13,537 nucleotides of DNA from Deltaproteobacteria bacterium (GTDB taxonomy: Bacteria; Myxococcota_A; JAADFL01): positions 1 through 13,537 of the forward strand of contig JAADFL010000188.1 of NCBI GenBank assembly GCA_013152945.1, read 5' to 3'. Below are positions 6,837-13,537 of this stretch, one piece after another (the first letter of the stretch is position 1; every line of letters begins with the position of its first letter). The position numbers were made by a program, and so were the translations under genes. Below the pieces are notes generated by a model. That model did not search any database, was not told where the DNA came from, and worked only from the letters and a program-made list of their open reading frames with translations.

Positions 6837-7276
6837 TTGCCCTGACCTTTGACAGCCATATTCCCTTCGGCCTTGTACCCTTCTCCGCTCCGGTTTCGAA
6901 AATCGGTCCGGTCGAGCTTGCCTCTTTTCAACGATACTGTCCGATTCTTTCCGTGGCCCTGTAAAGTCAACCTGACCAGGGTGCCGTCCGGCCCCCGGAT
7001 CCTGTCCACGATATCAGCCAAAGACTGACCCGACGTATGCTCCCCGTCTATAGCGACCAGTACTTCGCCCGGAATTATGCCGGCCCGCTCCGCTGCGGAA
7101 CCCTTTATCGTCCTGATGACCACAGGTGTGTTGCCCTGTATTTCCAGTTCGATTCCAACCCCAGAGTACGAGCCTGGAAAAGCATCGATAGTTCTCTTGC
7201 CCCTGCAGCCGGTACAATAGATAAGAGACAACATAAAAAACACGAGGCATGCTCTATTGTAATAGGTCCTATGCAT
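6833..7276 (-). CDS. Small PDZ-domain lipoprotein
   Basis: A predicted exported protein of 147 residues. Signal segment: basic start (MHRTYYNR), hydrophobic core about 10-20, and a lipobox-like CTGC ending at C24. The -3 Cys is unusual, so lipidation is likely but not certain. Residues about 38-116 form a PDZ domain: a GVGIELE carboxylate-binding-type strand, then SAAERAGIIPGEVLVAIDG and a strand VRLTLQG, resembling the PDZ of C-terminal processing proteases. There is no protease domain. The tail (about 118-147) is polar and basic. The start at 7274-7276 is preferred because the in-frame region upstream to 7501 lies wholly inside the aminotransferase gene and would hide the signal peptide. 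This ATG overlaps the end of the aminotransferase gene by 8 nt, and the stop overlaps the next start by 4 nt. The role is unknown; binding of C-terminal peptides or assisting an envelope protease is inference. Confidence 0.8.
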   Translation of the reverse strand: MHRTYYNRACLVFFMLSLIYCTGCRGKRTIDAFPGSYSGVGIELEIQGNTPVVIRTIKGSAAERAGIIPGEVLVAIDGEHTSGQSLADIVDRIRGPDGTLVRLTLQGHGKNRTVSLKRGKLDRTDFRNRSGEGYKAEGNMAVKGQGK

Positions 7277-8468
7277 ACCCCAACCTTTCCAGGGCAGCGG
7301 AAATCCTGGCCACCCCCTCTTTAATCTTCTCCCTGTCACATGTGTACGAGAAACGCAGCCTTCCATCCGCGCCGAATGCAGAACCCGGCACAACCGCCAC
7401 CATGTAGCTTTCCAGGAAATAAGCGGCCAGGTCCTGATCGCTCGATATCTTGGTACCATCGATCTCTCTTTCAAGGTAAGCGCTGAAATCCGGCAAGGCA
7501 TAGAATGCTCCGTCCGGCATGGGGCACCTGATACCTGGAAGACGATTCAGGAGTTCCACCAACTCGTTCCTCCTTGCCTTGAACTCGTTTGTCATTTCCC
7601 TGACATCGTCCTGTGGTCCTGTCAACGCCTCGACAGCCGCCCATTGACTTATGGTGCACGGATTGCTCGTGCTCTGGCTCTGCAGAGCAGCCATCCTCGA
7701 TATCACCTCTTCAGGACCGATTGCGAAACCAATCCTCCATCCTGTCATTGCATAGGTCTTGGATACACCATTGATCGTAATAGTTCTTTCCTTGAGCCTC
7801 GGATCCAGGGACACAAAACTCTTGAAAGCTTTTTCGAAAACCAGCTTGCTGTATATTTCATCCGAGATAGCCCACAGGTCATGCTCCATTACAAGGCGTG
7901 ACAATCCCTCCATGTATTCGTGAGACATCACCACTCCGCTGGGATTGTTGGGATTGTTCAGTATGATACCTCTCGTGCTGCTTGTTATGGACCGCTCCAC
8001 CTGTTCCAACCGGGGCAGCAACCCACCGGCCGGGTCGGACACAACGACAACCTTTGCACCATTGAACCCGACCATGGCCGGGTAAGAGACCCAAAAGGGC
8101 GATAACAGTATGACTTCGTCCCCTTCCTGGAAAAGCATACTCACTGCATTGAACAATGATTGCTTTGCGCCGCTGGATACGATCACGTTGCCGATGGAAA
8201 CATCGATGCCGTACTCACGGTCCATTACACGGCAAATTGCATCCTTGAGTTCGACAATGCCGCTTGCCGCAGTATAACCCGTCTTGCCGTCTTCCATGGC
8301 CTTTTCAGCAGCCCGAACGATCCTCCCGGGAGTACTGAAGTCCGGCTCGCCCGCATCAAACCGGACAACCGGTCTTCCCTGGGCCAAGAGAGCCCTGACC
8401 TTTGCCACGAGTTCAAGTGTAGCAGACGGTTTAATCCATCCGGCACGATTCGCCAAGCCGGTGCTCAT
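7269..8468 (-). CDS. PLP-dependent class I/II aminotransferase (aspartate aminotransferase type)
   Basis: A 399-residue fold-type I aminotransferase, the usual length for the AspB/AspC-type I-gamma group. Landmarks: G40-E-P-D near the N-terminus, GYTAASG 64-70, NNPNNPSG 171-178 with PLP-contacting N175, D203 and Y206 in ISDEIYSK, the Schiff-base lysine K237 in SKTYAMTGWRIGF, phosphate-binding R245, and the substrate-carboxylate arginine R372 in GRLRFSY. The likely reaction is transfer between aspartate (or another amino acid) and 2-oxoglutarate, but substrate range cannot be read safely from sequence. The ATG overlaps the coaD stop (ATGA, 4 nt), and a G-rich stretch just upstream inside coaD can serve as ribosome site. 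Its own stop lies within the PDZ lipoprotein start. It is the middle gene of the rsmD operon. Confidence 0.92.
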   Translation of the reverse strand: MSTGLANRAGWIKPSATLELVAKVRALLAQGRPVVRFDAGEPDFSTPGRIVRAAEKAMEDGKTGYTAASGIVELKDAICRVMDREYGIDVSIGNVIVSSGAKQSLFNAVSMLFQEGDEVILLSPFWVSYPAMVGFNGAKVVVVSDPAGGLLPRLEQVERSITSSTRGIILNNPNNPSGVVMSHEYMEGLSRLVMEHDLWAISDEIYSKLVFEKAFKSFVSLDPRLKERTITINGVSKTYAMTGWRIGFAIGPEEVISRMAALQSQSTSNPCTISQWAAVEALTGPQDDVREMTNEFKARRNELVELLNRLPGIRCPMPDGAFYALPDFSAYLEREIDGTKISSDQDLAAYFLESYMVAVVPGSAFGADGRLRFSYTCDREKIKEGVARISAALERLGYA

Positions 8469-8992
8469 TTTCGGCCCCCCCGCGTTTTTGCTTCACCTTC
8501 GCTGAACTTCTCCCTGAGCCTCCGGGCCACCAAGGAAGGAACAAACTCGTTCACACATCCGTTCAGGCTTGCCACTTCCTTTACCGTCTGGGAACTAATA
8601 TAGAAATGTCCCTCTCCGGTCATCATGAAAAACGTCTCTATTTCCGGAGCCAGCTTGTGGTTCATGGTACCCATCTGGAACTCGTACTCGAAATCCGAAA
8701 CCGCCCTCAAACCCCGGATAATGGCATGGGCCCCCTTCCTGCGACAGTACTCAACCAAAAGACCTTCGAAGCTTTCGACATCGACTCTTGGTTCATCCGC
8801 AAGCACTTCCCTGATCATTTCCACCCGTTCTTCGGGTTTGAACAGACATGATTTTCTCGGATTGTGAGCCACCGCCATCAAGATATGCGGAAATATTCGC
8901 AGTCCCCTCTTGACGATACCGATGTGTCCATTTGTAATCGGATCAAAGGATCCGGGATAAATTACCAGGCTATGCTTGTTTGTATCAGTCAA
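8465..8992 (-). CDS. coaD: Phosphopantetheine adenylyltransferase
   Basis: CoaD joins 4'-phosphopantetheine and ATP to give dephospho-CoA, the fourth of the five coenzyme A steps starting from pantothenate. The 175-residue protein begins with the nucleotidyltransferase signature YPGSFDPITNGH (residues 12-23; H23 in the (H/T)xGH motif), has the substrate-binding block IIRGLRAVSDFEYE (91-104), and the second nucleotide motif ISSQTVKEV (132-140). The C-terminus carries a short basic tail (KTRGGRK). The start is TTG (8990-8992): a stop lies in frame three codons upstream, the next in-frame ATG would remove the catalytic motif, and AAAGGAGT inside the end of rsmD is correctly placed as ribosome site. 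Only 2 nt separate it from the rsmD stop. The rsmD-coaD pair is common in bacteria. Confidence 0.95.
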   Translation of the reverse strand: MTDTNKHSLVIYPGSFDPITNGHIGIVKRGLRIFPHILMAVAHNPRKSCLFKPEERVEMIREVLADEPRVDVESFEGLLVEYCRRKGAHAIIRGLRAVSDFEYEFQMGTMNHKLAPEIETFFMMTGEGHFYISSQTVKEVASLNGCVNEFVPSLVARRLREKFSEGEAKTRGGRK

Positions 8993-8994
8993 CG

Positions 8995-9570
8995 CTATTC
9001 ACTCCTTTCAACATGCCTGCCCGCAAACAACCACAGAGCAGTATCGCCGTAAATACGATGGCGTTCCACAACGAATAATCCGTCCAGTTGCTTCTCAAAA
9101 AAACCGTCTCCTGCAAAAGACTCAACCACCAGGGTAAAGTTTCCAGCTAATAAATCTAAATCCAGGGCCTTGAGAGCAGCCTTCATTTCCAGTCCTTCTC
9201 CGTACGGAGGGTCCATAAAGACCAGGTCGAAATTCTCATGCTTTGCGGCCAATCGTTCGAGAGCTTTCAATGAATCGAGTCGCATGACACTCGACCTGGA
9301 ACCAAACCCGCATGACTCTATATTCCATTGCATTAGCTTTGCAACAGAAGTCGATTTTTCCACGAATGTGCAATGTGCGGCTCCGCGTGAAAGCGCTTCT
9401 ATTCCAAGTGCGCCCGTGCCTGCAAATAGGTCGAGAACCGTTGCATCCATGCACCTAGTTCCCAACATGTTGAACAAGGCTTCACGCACCCTTTCCAAAG
9501 TCGGCCTGGTATTGGACCCTGTAGGGCTCTTCAACCTCCTCCCCTTTGCGGTACCCGCTATAATCCTCAT
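8995..9570 (-). CDS. rsmD: 16S rRNA (guanine-966-N2)-methyltransferase
   Basis: RsmD uses S-adenosylmethionine to methylate G966 of 16S rRNA in the assembling small subunit. The 191 residues match the family length. They begin with the family-typical MRIIAGTAKGRRL, followed by TRPTLERVREALFNML (21-36), SAM motif I VLDLFAGTGALGIEALSRGA (45-64), the acidic E71 ending the next strand, and the catalytic DPPYG (120-124) of N-methyltransferases. The ATG at 9568-9570 gives the standard N-terminus although its ribosome site is weak. It is the first gene of the five-gene minus-strand operon. The long plus-strand open frame that crosses it (9170 onward) is a shadow extension of the next gene, not a second product. 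Confidence 0.95.
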   Translation of the reverse strand: MRIIAGTAKGRRLKSPTGSNTRPTLERVREALFNMLGTRCMDATVLDLFAGTGALGIEALSRGAAHCTFVEKSTSVAKLMQWNIESCGFGSRSSVMRLDSLKALERLAAKHENFDLVFMDPPYGEGLEMKAALKALDLDLLAGNFTLVVESFAGDGFFEKQLDGLFVVERHRIYGDTALWLFAGRHVERSE

Positions 9571-9600
9571 AGTGCGATTCCAGACCGACCAAGTAACACG

Positions 9601-9629
9601 TCGGTATCATGCCTCAATAATCGAGTCAA
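9601..9629 (-). promoter_or_regulatory. Weak candidate promoter for the rsmD operon
   Basis: On the minus strand TTGACT (9624-9629) and TACCGA (9601-9606) are 17 nt apart, and TGA directly before the latter could provide an extended -10. The -35 is good and the -10 poor. It lies about 30 nt before the rsmD ATG, which is a sensible distance. Confidence 0.3.
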
Positions 9630-9799
9630 GGGACCACGTGGCCGAATTTATCCCACCAACAGGAAATATTCTTTTTTTCCGTGAACAATATACATATTCA
9701 AGCAAATATAAAGAAATGGCAGGTCGCGATATGTCCTCAGGGGTACCGGCCCCTTTGTGGATTTTTTCCTGCCACGGAATCGTGGGCGCATCAGATGCC

Positions 9800-9828
9800 T
9801 TGATTATCCTGCTGAATTGGCGGATAAT
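9800..9828 (+). promoter_or_regulatory. Sigma70-type promoter of the large lipoprotein gene
   Basis: TTGATT (9800-9805) and GATAAT (9823-9828) are separated by exactly 17 nt. Transcription would begin near 9835, leaving a leader of about 64 nt that includes the AGGAGG ribosome site at 9888-9893. This is the best promoter match in the window. Confidence 0.55.
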
Positions 9829-9898
9829 ATATATTCAGGCCTATGGCATATTTTCGTCGAACGGACTGAAAAGCCTATTAAGGCCGCAGGAGGCTGTA

Positions 9899-12019
9899 AT
9901 GAGAGTTTTCAGGAAAGGCACCGGAACCTTGAGAAACCTAACGGCCGTTGTCATTATCATGACTTTCTCCGCTTTCGCACCTGGTTGTTCTGATACAACC
10001 GGCAAGGGCGATTCCGACGTGGACACGGATACGGATACGGATACGGATGCCTGGGTCCTTGCATGGCTGGGCGACCTGCAGCGAACAGCCAAACCCGGAG
10101 ACTCCCTAACCCTGAAGGTAGCCCTCATCGACCCGAACAACGGTCCTGTTTCGAACGAGGAAATCGTTGTCGGCCTTATAGGCGGTTTCCTGGATGCGAA
10201 ACTTGATTCCACCACTGTGGTTACGGGAGATACAGGTGTCGCAGAAGTACAACTGACCGCCGCGTCAAGCGCAACCTCCTTTCAAATCAAGGCCTCCCAC
10301 GACAAGGCGGAATCCGTTGCAATCACCATCCGGGTCAAACAAACAGCGAAACAGATAGTGTTGATCGGCGATTCCCAAGTCACTATCCCGGTGAACCAGA
10401 GCCGGAAACTCACTGCAAAGCTGATCGATGCGGACACGAGGCTCCCGATTCCCAGTGAGACTCTGACCTTTTCATTCGACCAGAACTTCAACAACACAGG
10501 CAATGCCGCCCTGGACGGCCAAGACAACTCCGCAAAGGAAACAAACGGCCTGGGCAGGGTTGAAGTCGTTCTCTCATCCGGGACAGATGAGAACACCTTC
10601 AATGTGCACGTCTCCACACCCGGTGCCGAAGAAAAGGTCTTCAAGATAGTGGTCACCAAGTCCGGCCAGACCCAGACATGCAGGTACGACAATGACTGTG
10701 AAAACGGGCAATTTTGTGAAAACGGCGTGTGCAAGGACAGGAACACGGATTGCACGGACGACCTGGATTGCGCGTTCGGAGAGAAATGCGATAACGGGAA
10801 ATGTATTTCCGATTGTGATCCCAATCTTTCCGACTGCTGCGTACTCGACTCCGACTGCCCGGACGGCCAGTACTGCGACAATGGATCATGCTCGGACCTG
10901 GGTGCGGAGTGCTCCACCAATGACGACTGCTGGAACAAGTACGGTGACGACTATGTTTGCAGAAACGGCGTGTGCACCGAACTTTCACTTTACAAGACGG
11001 ATCTCTCGGGGGACTGGGACGTGCAGAGCCTGTGGTATCCCGACCAGTTGCTCGACAAGACCACCAGGCTCAACCTGGAAAAGATCTTCGATGTTGTCAA
11101 ACAAATCGAGAGTTACATGAATCTCGATCCAATCAGGCAGATCCCTGTCGTGGGCGACATGATAGCAGACTGGATCCGAAGTATGATCCCTGAAGAGATA
11201 GTAAGGGTCGTAGAGGGGGCCAACGATGCCATTGCAGCATTCAAAGAACTCCAGGTTCATTCCACCATGACATTGTCTCAAAGAAACCCGCCTGCCACTC
11301 CGCCCAATTGCAAGGCGGGACCTGCGGCTGCTCTCATTAGGGGCAAGGATGCGTGGTGGGGGATCACCATCTGGTGGAGAGGGGCCTGCCCGACGGTCAT
11401 GGATTGCGCGCCCAGTAATCCACAGTATCCAAGGTGTCCGTGCGCGGAAGTCGAGCTGGACCTTGAGGACATGAACGTGCATGTATTGTCCAGCCAGTTC
11501 GACGGATGCGTGGAAAGGCGCGATCAGCCTGCACTGGATATGCTCGTGCTCAAGGAACACGACGTGCACCTCAACTGGGGCGCCGTTATGAGGTACATCC
11601 TGGAAAAGGTCATACTCGACGCCCTGGCCGGTGTTGACAATTTCGAAGACTTCTTTGCCATGGTTATTGATTGCGACGGCGTGGCATCATGGGCTGACGG
11701 CACGTGCCAACAATTCAATTTCTCTTGTTACAACCAGGTCAAAAGCGCTTGCCAGGCGGGACTCAACGCGGCTGCATCCGCATTGAGAGGATACCTGGAC
11801 GGCCTCGATACCGGGCTGAACGACATGACATATTCAGGTAATGCCCGGATAGTCGACGAAGACCATGACCAGGAAGCCGACAAGCTGGGACCGCCGGATC
11901 CACCGGCTGAAGATTTCGGCACAGGCCGTTGGAGCGGTGAGATAATCCAGAAAAAGGACGCCAACGGCAACCCGATCGAGAAAAACCAGTTCTCGGCCAA
12001 GTGGCGCGGGGTGCGATAG
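9899..12019 (+). CDS. Modular lipoprotein: Ig-like domains, Cys-rich repeats, unknown C-terminal domain
   Basis: A 706-residue predicted surface lipoprotein. The signal peptide (basic start, hydrophobic 14-26) ends in APGC with C30 as the predicted lipid anchor. A short Asp-Thr linker follows (39-50). Residues about 52-146 and 150-253 look like two bacterial Ig-like (Big/invasin-type) domains: AKPGDSLTLKVALID and PVNQSRKLTAKLID are matching repeat starts, each ending in a beta-rich half with a Gly turn (TGVAEVQL, GLGRVEVVL). Residues 261-359 hold at least four Cys-rich units of the form DxDCxxGxxCxNGxC, resembling Dickkopf-N-type repeats of myxobacterial secreted proteins. The rest (360-706) starts LSGDWDVQSLWYPD, is mostly helical then Cys-rich (C471, C497, C503, C513, C515, C537, C592, C603, C610, C618), and is not recognised. 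The start is the ATG with AGGAGG 5 nt upstream, just before the signal peptide; the open frame runs further upstream only as antisense to rsmD. Function may be adhesion or surface binding, by analogy only. Confidence 0.87.
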   Translation: MRVFRKGTGTLRNLTAVVIIMTFSAFAPGCSDTTGKGDSDVDTDTDTDTDAWVLAWLGDLQRTAKPGDSLTLKVALIDPNNGPVSNEEIVVGLIGGFLDAKLDSTTVVTGDTGVAEVQLTAASSATSFQIKASHDKAESVAITIRVKQTAKQIVLIGDSQVTIPVNQSRKLTAKLIDADTRLPIPSETLTFSFDQNFNNTGNAALDGQDNSAKETNGLGRVEVVLSSGTDENTFNVHVSTPGAEEKVFKIVVTKSGQTQTCRYDNDCENGQFCENGVCKDRNTDCTDDLDCAFGEKCDNGKCISDCDPNLSDCCVLDSDCPDGQYCDNGSCSDLGAECSTNDDCWNKYGDDYVCRNGVCTELSLYKTDLSGDWDVQSLWYPDQLLDKTTRLNLEKIFDVVKQIESYMNLDPIRQIPVVGDMIADWIRSMIPEEIVRVVEGANDAIAAFKELQVHSTMTLSQRNPPATPPNCKAGPAAALIRGKDAWWGITIWWRGACPTVMDCAPSNPQYPRCPCAEVELDLEDMNVHVLSSQFDGCVERRDQPALDMLVLKEHDVHLNWGAVMRYILEKVILDALAGVDNFEDFFAMVIDCDGVASWADGTCQQFNFSCYNQVKSACQAGLNAAASALRGYLDGLDTGLNDMTYSGNARIVDEDHDQEADKLGPPDPPAEDFGTGRWSGEIIQKKDANGNPIEKNQFSAKWRGVR
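10022..10048 (+). repeat. Short Asp-Thr coding repeat
   Basis: GACACG followed by three GATACG units and a GAT encode a DTDTDTDTD linker 12 residues after the lipid-anchor cysteine. This is the same position and composition as in the lipoprotein at 4121-5770, but much shorter and with nearly uniform codons. Confidence 0.85.
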
Positions 12020-12151
12020 AGCCGTTCATCGATCCGGTCGTACCTATTCGAGCTATCTTAAAAGAAATTCTATATGCAATAATGCATCCGCCTAAATTAC
12101 GGCGATAGATGCCTACCGCGTGACTCCAAAGCTTTGGCCCAATCCTCCCCG
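12020..12151. other. Convergent gap with hairpin and perfect palindrome
   Basis: Two structures lie between the stops of the lipoprotein (plus) and the hybrid kinase (minus). One is an imperfect hairpin at 12084-12112: arms GCATC and CGCC pair with GGCG and GATGC around an 8-nt loop, with a 3-nt bulge. The other is a perfect 12-bp palindrome CCAAAGCTTTGG at 12126-12137. Neither is followed by a clear T run on either strand. They may act in 3'-end formation for one or both genes, but this is weak. Confidence 0.35.
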
Positions 12152-13537
12152 TCAGATTGAAGAAACCTTACCGTCCTTCTTGACCCGCATCGCGTACTTC
12201 TTCAATAAACTTATCAGACGTTGAGCCTTCACAGGCTTCGATATGGTCGGCACTCCGCTATCCCTCAGGAACCGGGTGGCATCCGGAGTAAAGGTTCCGC
12301 CTGTCAGGAAAATGAAACGTCCTGCTTTCTTTTTCGATTTTTGCCTTATCCGCTCGTATACGTCTATACCAGTCACACCCGGCATCATCAGGTCGCAAAG
12401 AATCAAGTCAAAGACCGCGCCTACAGGCGATTCAAGAACTTCTATTGCAGCTTCGCCGCTACCCACGGTCTCGATTTCGAATTTTGGAGACAATAACCTC
12501 GAGTAGCTCTTCAAAATAAGGATCTCATCATCGATGAGAAGCAGCTTCGGCCTCTCCAGATCCTGTTCATCATCTTCCGCCTCATTTCCTGCATCCAACT
12601 TGATCCCGGTATCCAGGGGAATCCATATCCTGAAAACCGTCTCGATGTCCTCACCACTGGACACCTCTATTTTCCCCCCATGCTTCCTTACCGTATCGTA
12701 GCAAATCGACAAGCCCAGCCCGGTTCCCTGTCTCTCTCCTTTTGTTGTGAAGAAGGGATCGAACAATTTGCCGATGTTCTCTTTTGGAATGGGCTCGCCG
12801 GTATTGGCTATCTCCACTTTTATCAAATCTCCGACCTGTTCGGCCGAAACTCTTATCCAGTTTTCTTCTTCCTTTCCCCCTTCAATGGCCTGCCCCGCAT
12901 TCAAAAGAATGTTGAAAAAAGCCTGCCCCAGCTCTGCCTTGTGAGCGACTATCCTGGTCAATCCCTTGGGCAATTCCTTGTTGATGCGGGCCTTGAACTT
13001 GATCTGGGTTTTCACCAGGGCCATGCTCGATTCCAGCAATTCACAAACATCCACCAAAATACCTGTGTCCTCACTCTTTCTGGTAAAATTACGCATTTCC
13101 TCCGTAGTAGCCTGGATCCTGGCGCCTGCCTCTTTACACTCCGCTATTATTTCCGGGATCTCGTACAGTACTTTTGGAAAGCCTTCATTCTTTTTGAATT
13201 CCAAGGCCTTTTTAAAATTATTGTTCTCCAGTATTTCGAGGTATTCCAACAAGGACTTGTACCTTCTGTCCAACAGATCGATATTGGGTAATATAATTGA
13301 AAGCGGATTGTTTATTTCATGTGCTATCCCGGCAGCCATCTGCCCGAGGGATGCCAACCTGTCCGCCTGATGCAGTTTCTCGTTCAAAGTGATACTCCTG
13401 AGTTGTGCCTGTTTCAACTGGGTTATATCCCTGGCTATCACAAGCCATGACCAATCCCCTCCCATCGGCGCCGGTATCTTGGCTGCTTTCAATTGTAAAA
13501 TCTTGTTCCTGAATTCTATTTCAGTCGTCCTCTCAGG
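12152..13537 (-). CDS. Hybrid sensor histidine kinase (PAS-HisKA-HATPase-REC), N-terminus beyond window edge
   Basis: 461 residues are visible and the frame is open to the right edge, so the true start lies outside. Numbering is from the first visible codon. Residues 1-40 are the end of a PAS domain (VIARDITQLKQ). The dimerisation region has H73 in AAGIAHEINNP. The catalytic domain has the N box NILLNAGQAI (209-218), the G1 region NTGEPIP (245-251), FDPFFTTK, and G2 RQGTGLGLS. An acidic linker (about 313-327) leads to a receiver, about 330-447: D336-D337, phospho-acceptor D382 (LILCDLMMPG), T412 and K434 in ISKP. G1 has Asn and Pro where the other two kinases have Asp and Gly; NTG-type variants occur in active kinases, so this is not proof of inactivity. 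A stop follows a short basic tail. Phosphate is expected to pass from H73 to D382 or onward to a phosphotransfer protein. No DNA-binding output is present. Its partner is unknown and it converges on the large lipoprotein gene. Confidence 0.92.
   Translation of the reverse strand, partial: PERTTEIEFRNKILQLKAAKIPAPMGGDWSWLVIARDITQLKQAQLRSITLNEKLHQADRLASLGQMAAGIAHEINNPLSIILPNIDLLDRRYKSLLEYLEILENNNFKKALEFKKNEGFPKVLYEIPEIIAECKEAGARIQATTEEMRNFTRKSEDTGILVDVCELLESSMALVKTQIKFKARINKELPKGLTRIVAHKAELGQAFFNILLNAGQAIEGGKEEENWIRVSAEQVGDLIKVEIANTGEPIPKENIGKLFDPFFTTKGERQGTGLGLSICYDTVRKHGGKIEVSSGEDIETVFRIWIPLDTGIKLDAGNEAEDDEQDLERPKLLLIDDEILILKSYSRLLSPKFEIETVGSGEAAIEVLESPVGAVFDLILCDLMMPGVTGIDVYERIRQKSKKKAGRFIFLTGGTFTPDATRFLRDSGVPTISKPVKAQRLISLLKKYAMRVKKDGKVSSI

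Larger units (their letters stand above)
9571..9898. other. Divergent promoter region between rsmD operon and large lipoprotein
   Basis: About 328 nt without a gene. It contains candidate promoters for both directions (given separately), an AT-rich stretch at 9661-9720, and two short inverted repeats on the plus strand: AGGGG-TACCGG-CCCCT near 9739-9754, and CCACG-GAAT-CGTGG at 9772-9785. The first is followed by a short T run. The reading frame of the large lipoprotein stays open through this region and into rsmD, but it has no signal peptide, family match or ribosome site there, so it is taken as non-coding. Confidence 0.55.

Noticed and set aside
7277-7501. Upstream extension of the PDZ lipoprotein frame giving 222 residues
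   Set aside because: It lies wholly within the aminotransferase gene in another frame and would bury the signal peptide.
9559-9564. Perfect TATAAT on the plus strand inside rsmD
   Set aside because: There is no -35 at a usable distance and it is over 330 nt from the gene it would serve; a better promoter lies at 9800-9828.
9170-9898. Upstream extension of the large lipoprotein frame giving 949 residues
   Set aside because: The extra 243 residues are antisense to rsmD and the intergenic region, with no ribosome site; the signal peptide and AGGAGG site place the start at 9899.
10282-10938. 218-residue Ser-rich minus-strand open frame opposite the Ig-like and Cys-rich region
   Set aside because: Composition is what the antisense of that coding sequence gives; no ribosome site or family motif is seen.
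12680-13291. 203-residue plus-strand frame opposite the hybrid kinase
   Set aside because: Shadow of the conserved kinase domains.

Overview
The window looks like chromosomal DNA from a Gram-negative bacterium of the Myxococcota/Deltaproteobacteria type. The evidence is indirect: two large predicted lipoproteins carry Asp-Thr (DTDTD) linkers after the lipid-anchor cysteine, one of them has Dickkopf-like Cys-rich repeats, there is a dense set of HEINNP-type histidine kinases, and the rsmD-coaD pair is followed by an aspartate-type aminotransferase. No 16S gene or other decisive marker is present. There is no sign of a phage, insertion sequence, CRISPR array or tRNA.

Layout. (1) Positions 1-3834, minus strand: a three-gene signalling operon read right to left, made of a REC-histidine kinase, a PAS-PAS-histidine kinase and a response regulator with a PAS domain that runs off the left edge. 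(2) 3835-4120: a structured divergent intergenic region. (3) 4121-6070, plus strand: a lipoprotein with a TIM-barrel (clan GH-A-like) glycosidase signature, then a 47-residue DUF4177-like microprotein. (4) 6177-9570, minus strand: a tightly packed operon read right to left as rsmD, coaD, class I aminotransferase, PDZ lipoprotein and a Gph-like HAD phosphatase. Junctions are a 2-nt gap or overlaps of 4 to 8 nt, so translational coupling is likely. (5) 9571-9898: a divergent promoter region holding a good sigma70-type promoter for the next gene. (6) 9899-12019, plus strand: a 706-residue lipoprotein with Ig-like domains, a Cys-rich repeat block and an unrecognised C-terminal domain. (7) 12152-13537, minus strand: a hybrid PAS-histidine kinase-receiver protein entering from the right edge.

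Functionally, the edges hold phosphorelay signalling proteins and the middle holds a housekeeping operon (ribosome modification, coenzyme A synthesis, amino-acid metabolism, phosphatase). Two secreted, lipid-anchored surface proteins with the same style of Asp-rich linker lie between them. Nothing in the sequence links the kinases to the lipoproteins beyond proximity.

I do not see a clear-cut undescribed system. The best leads are the two lineage-style lipoproteins (a possible glycosidase and a modular protein with an unknown C-terminal domain), the PDZ lipoprotein embedded in the housekeeping operon, and the extended dimerisation region shared by the paralogous kinases.
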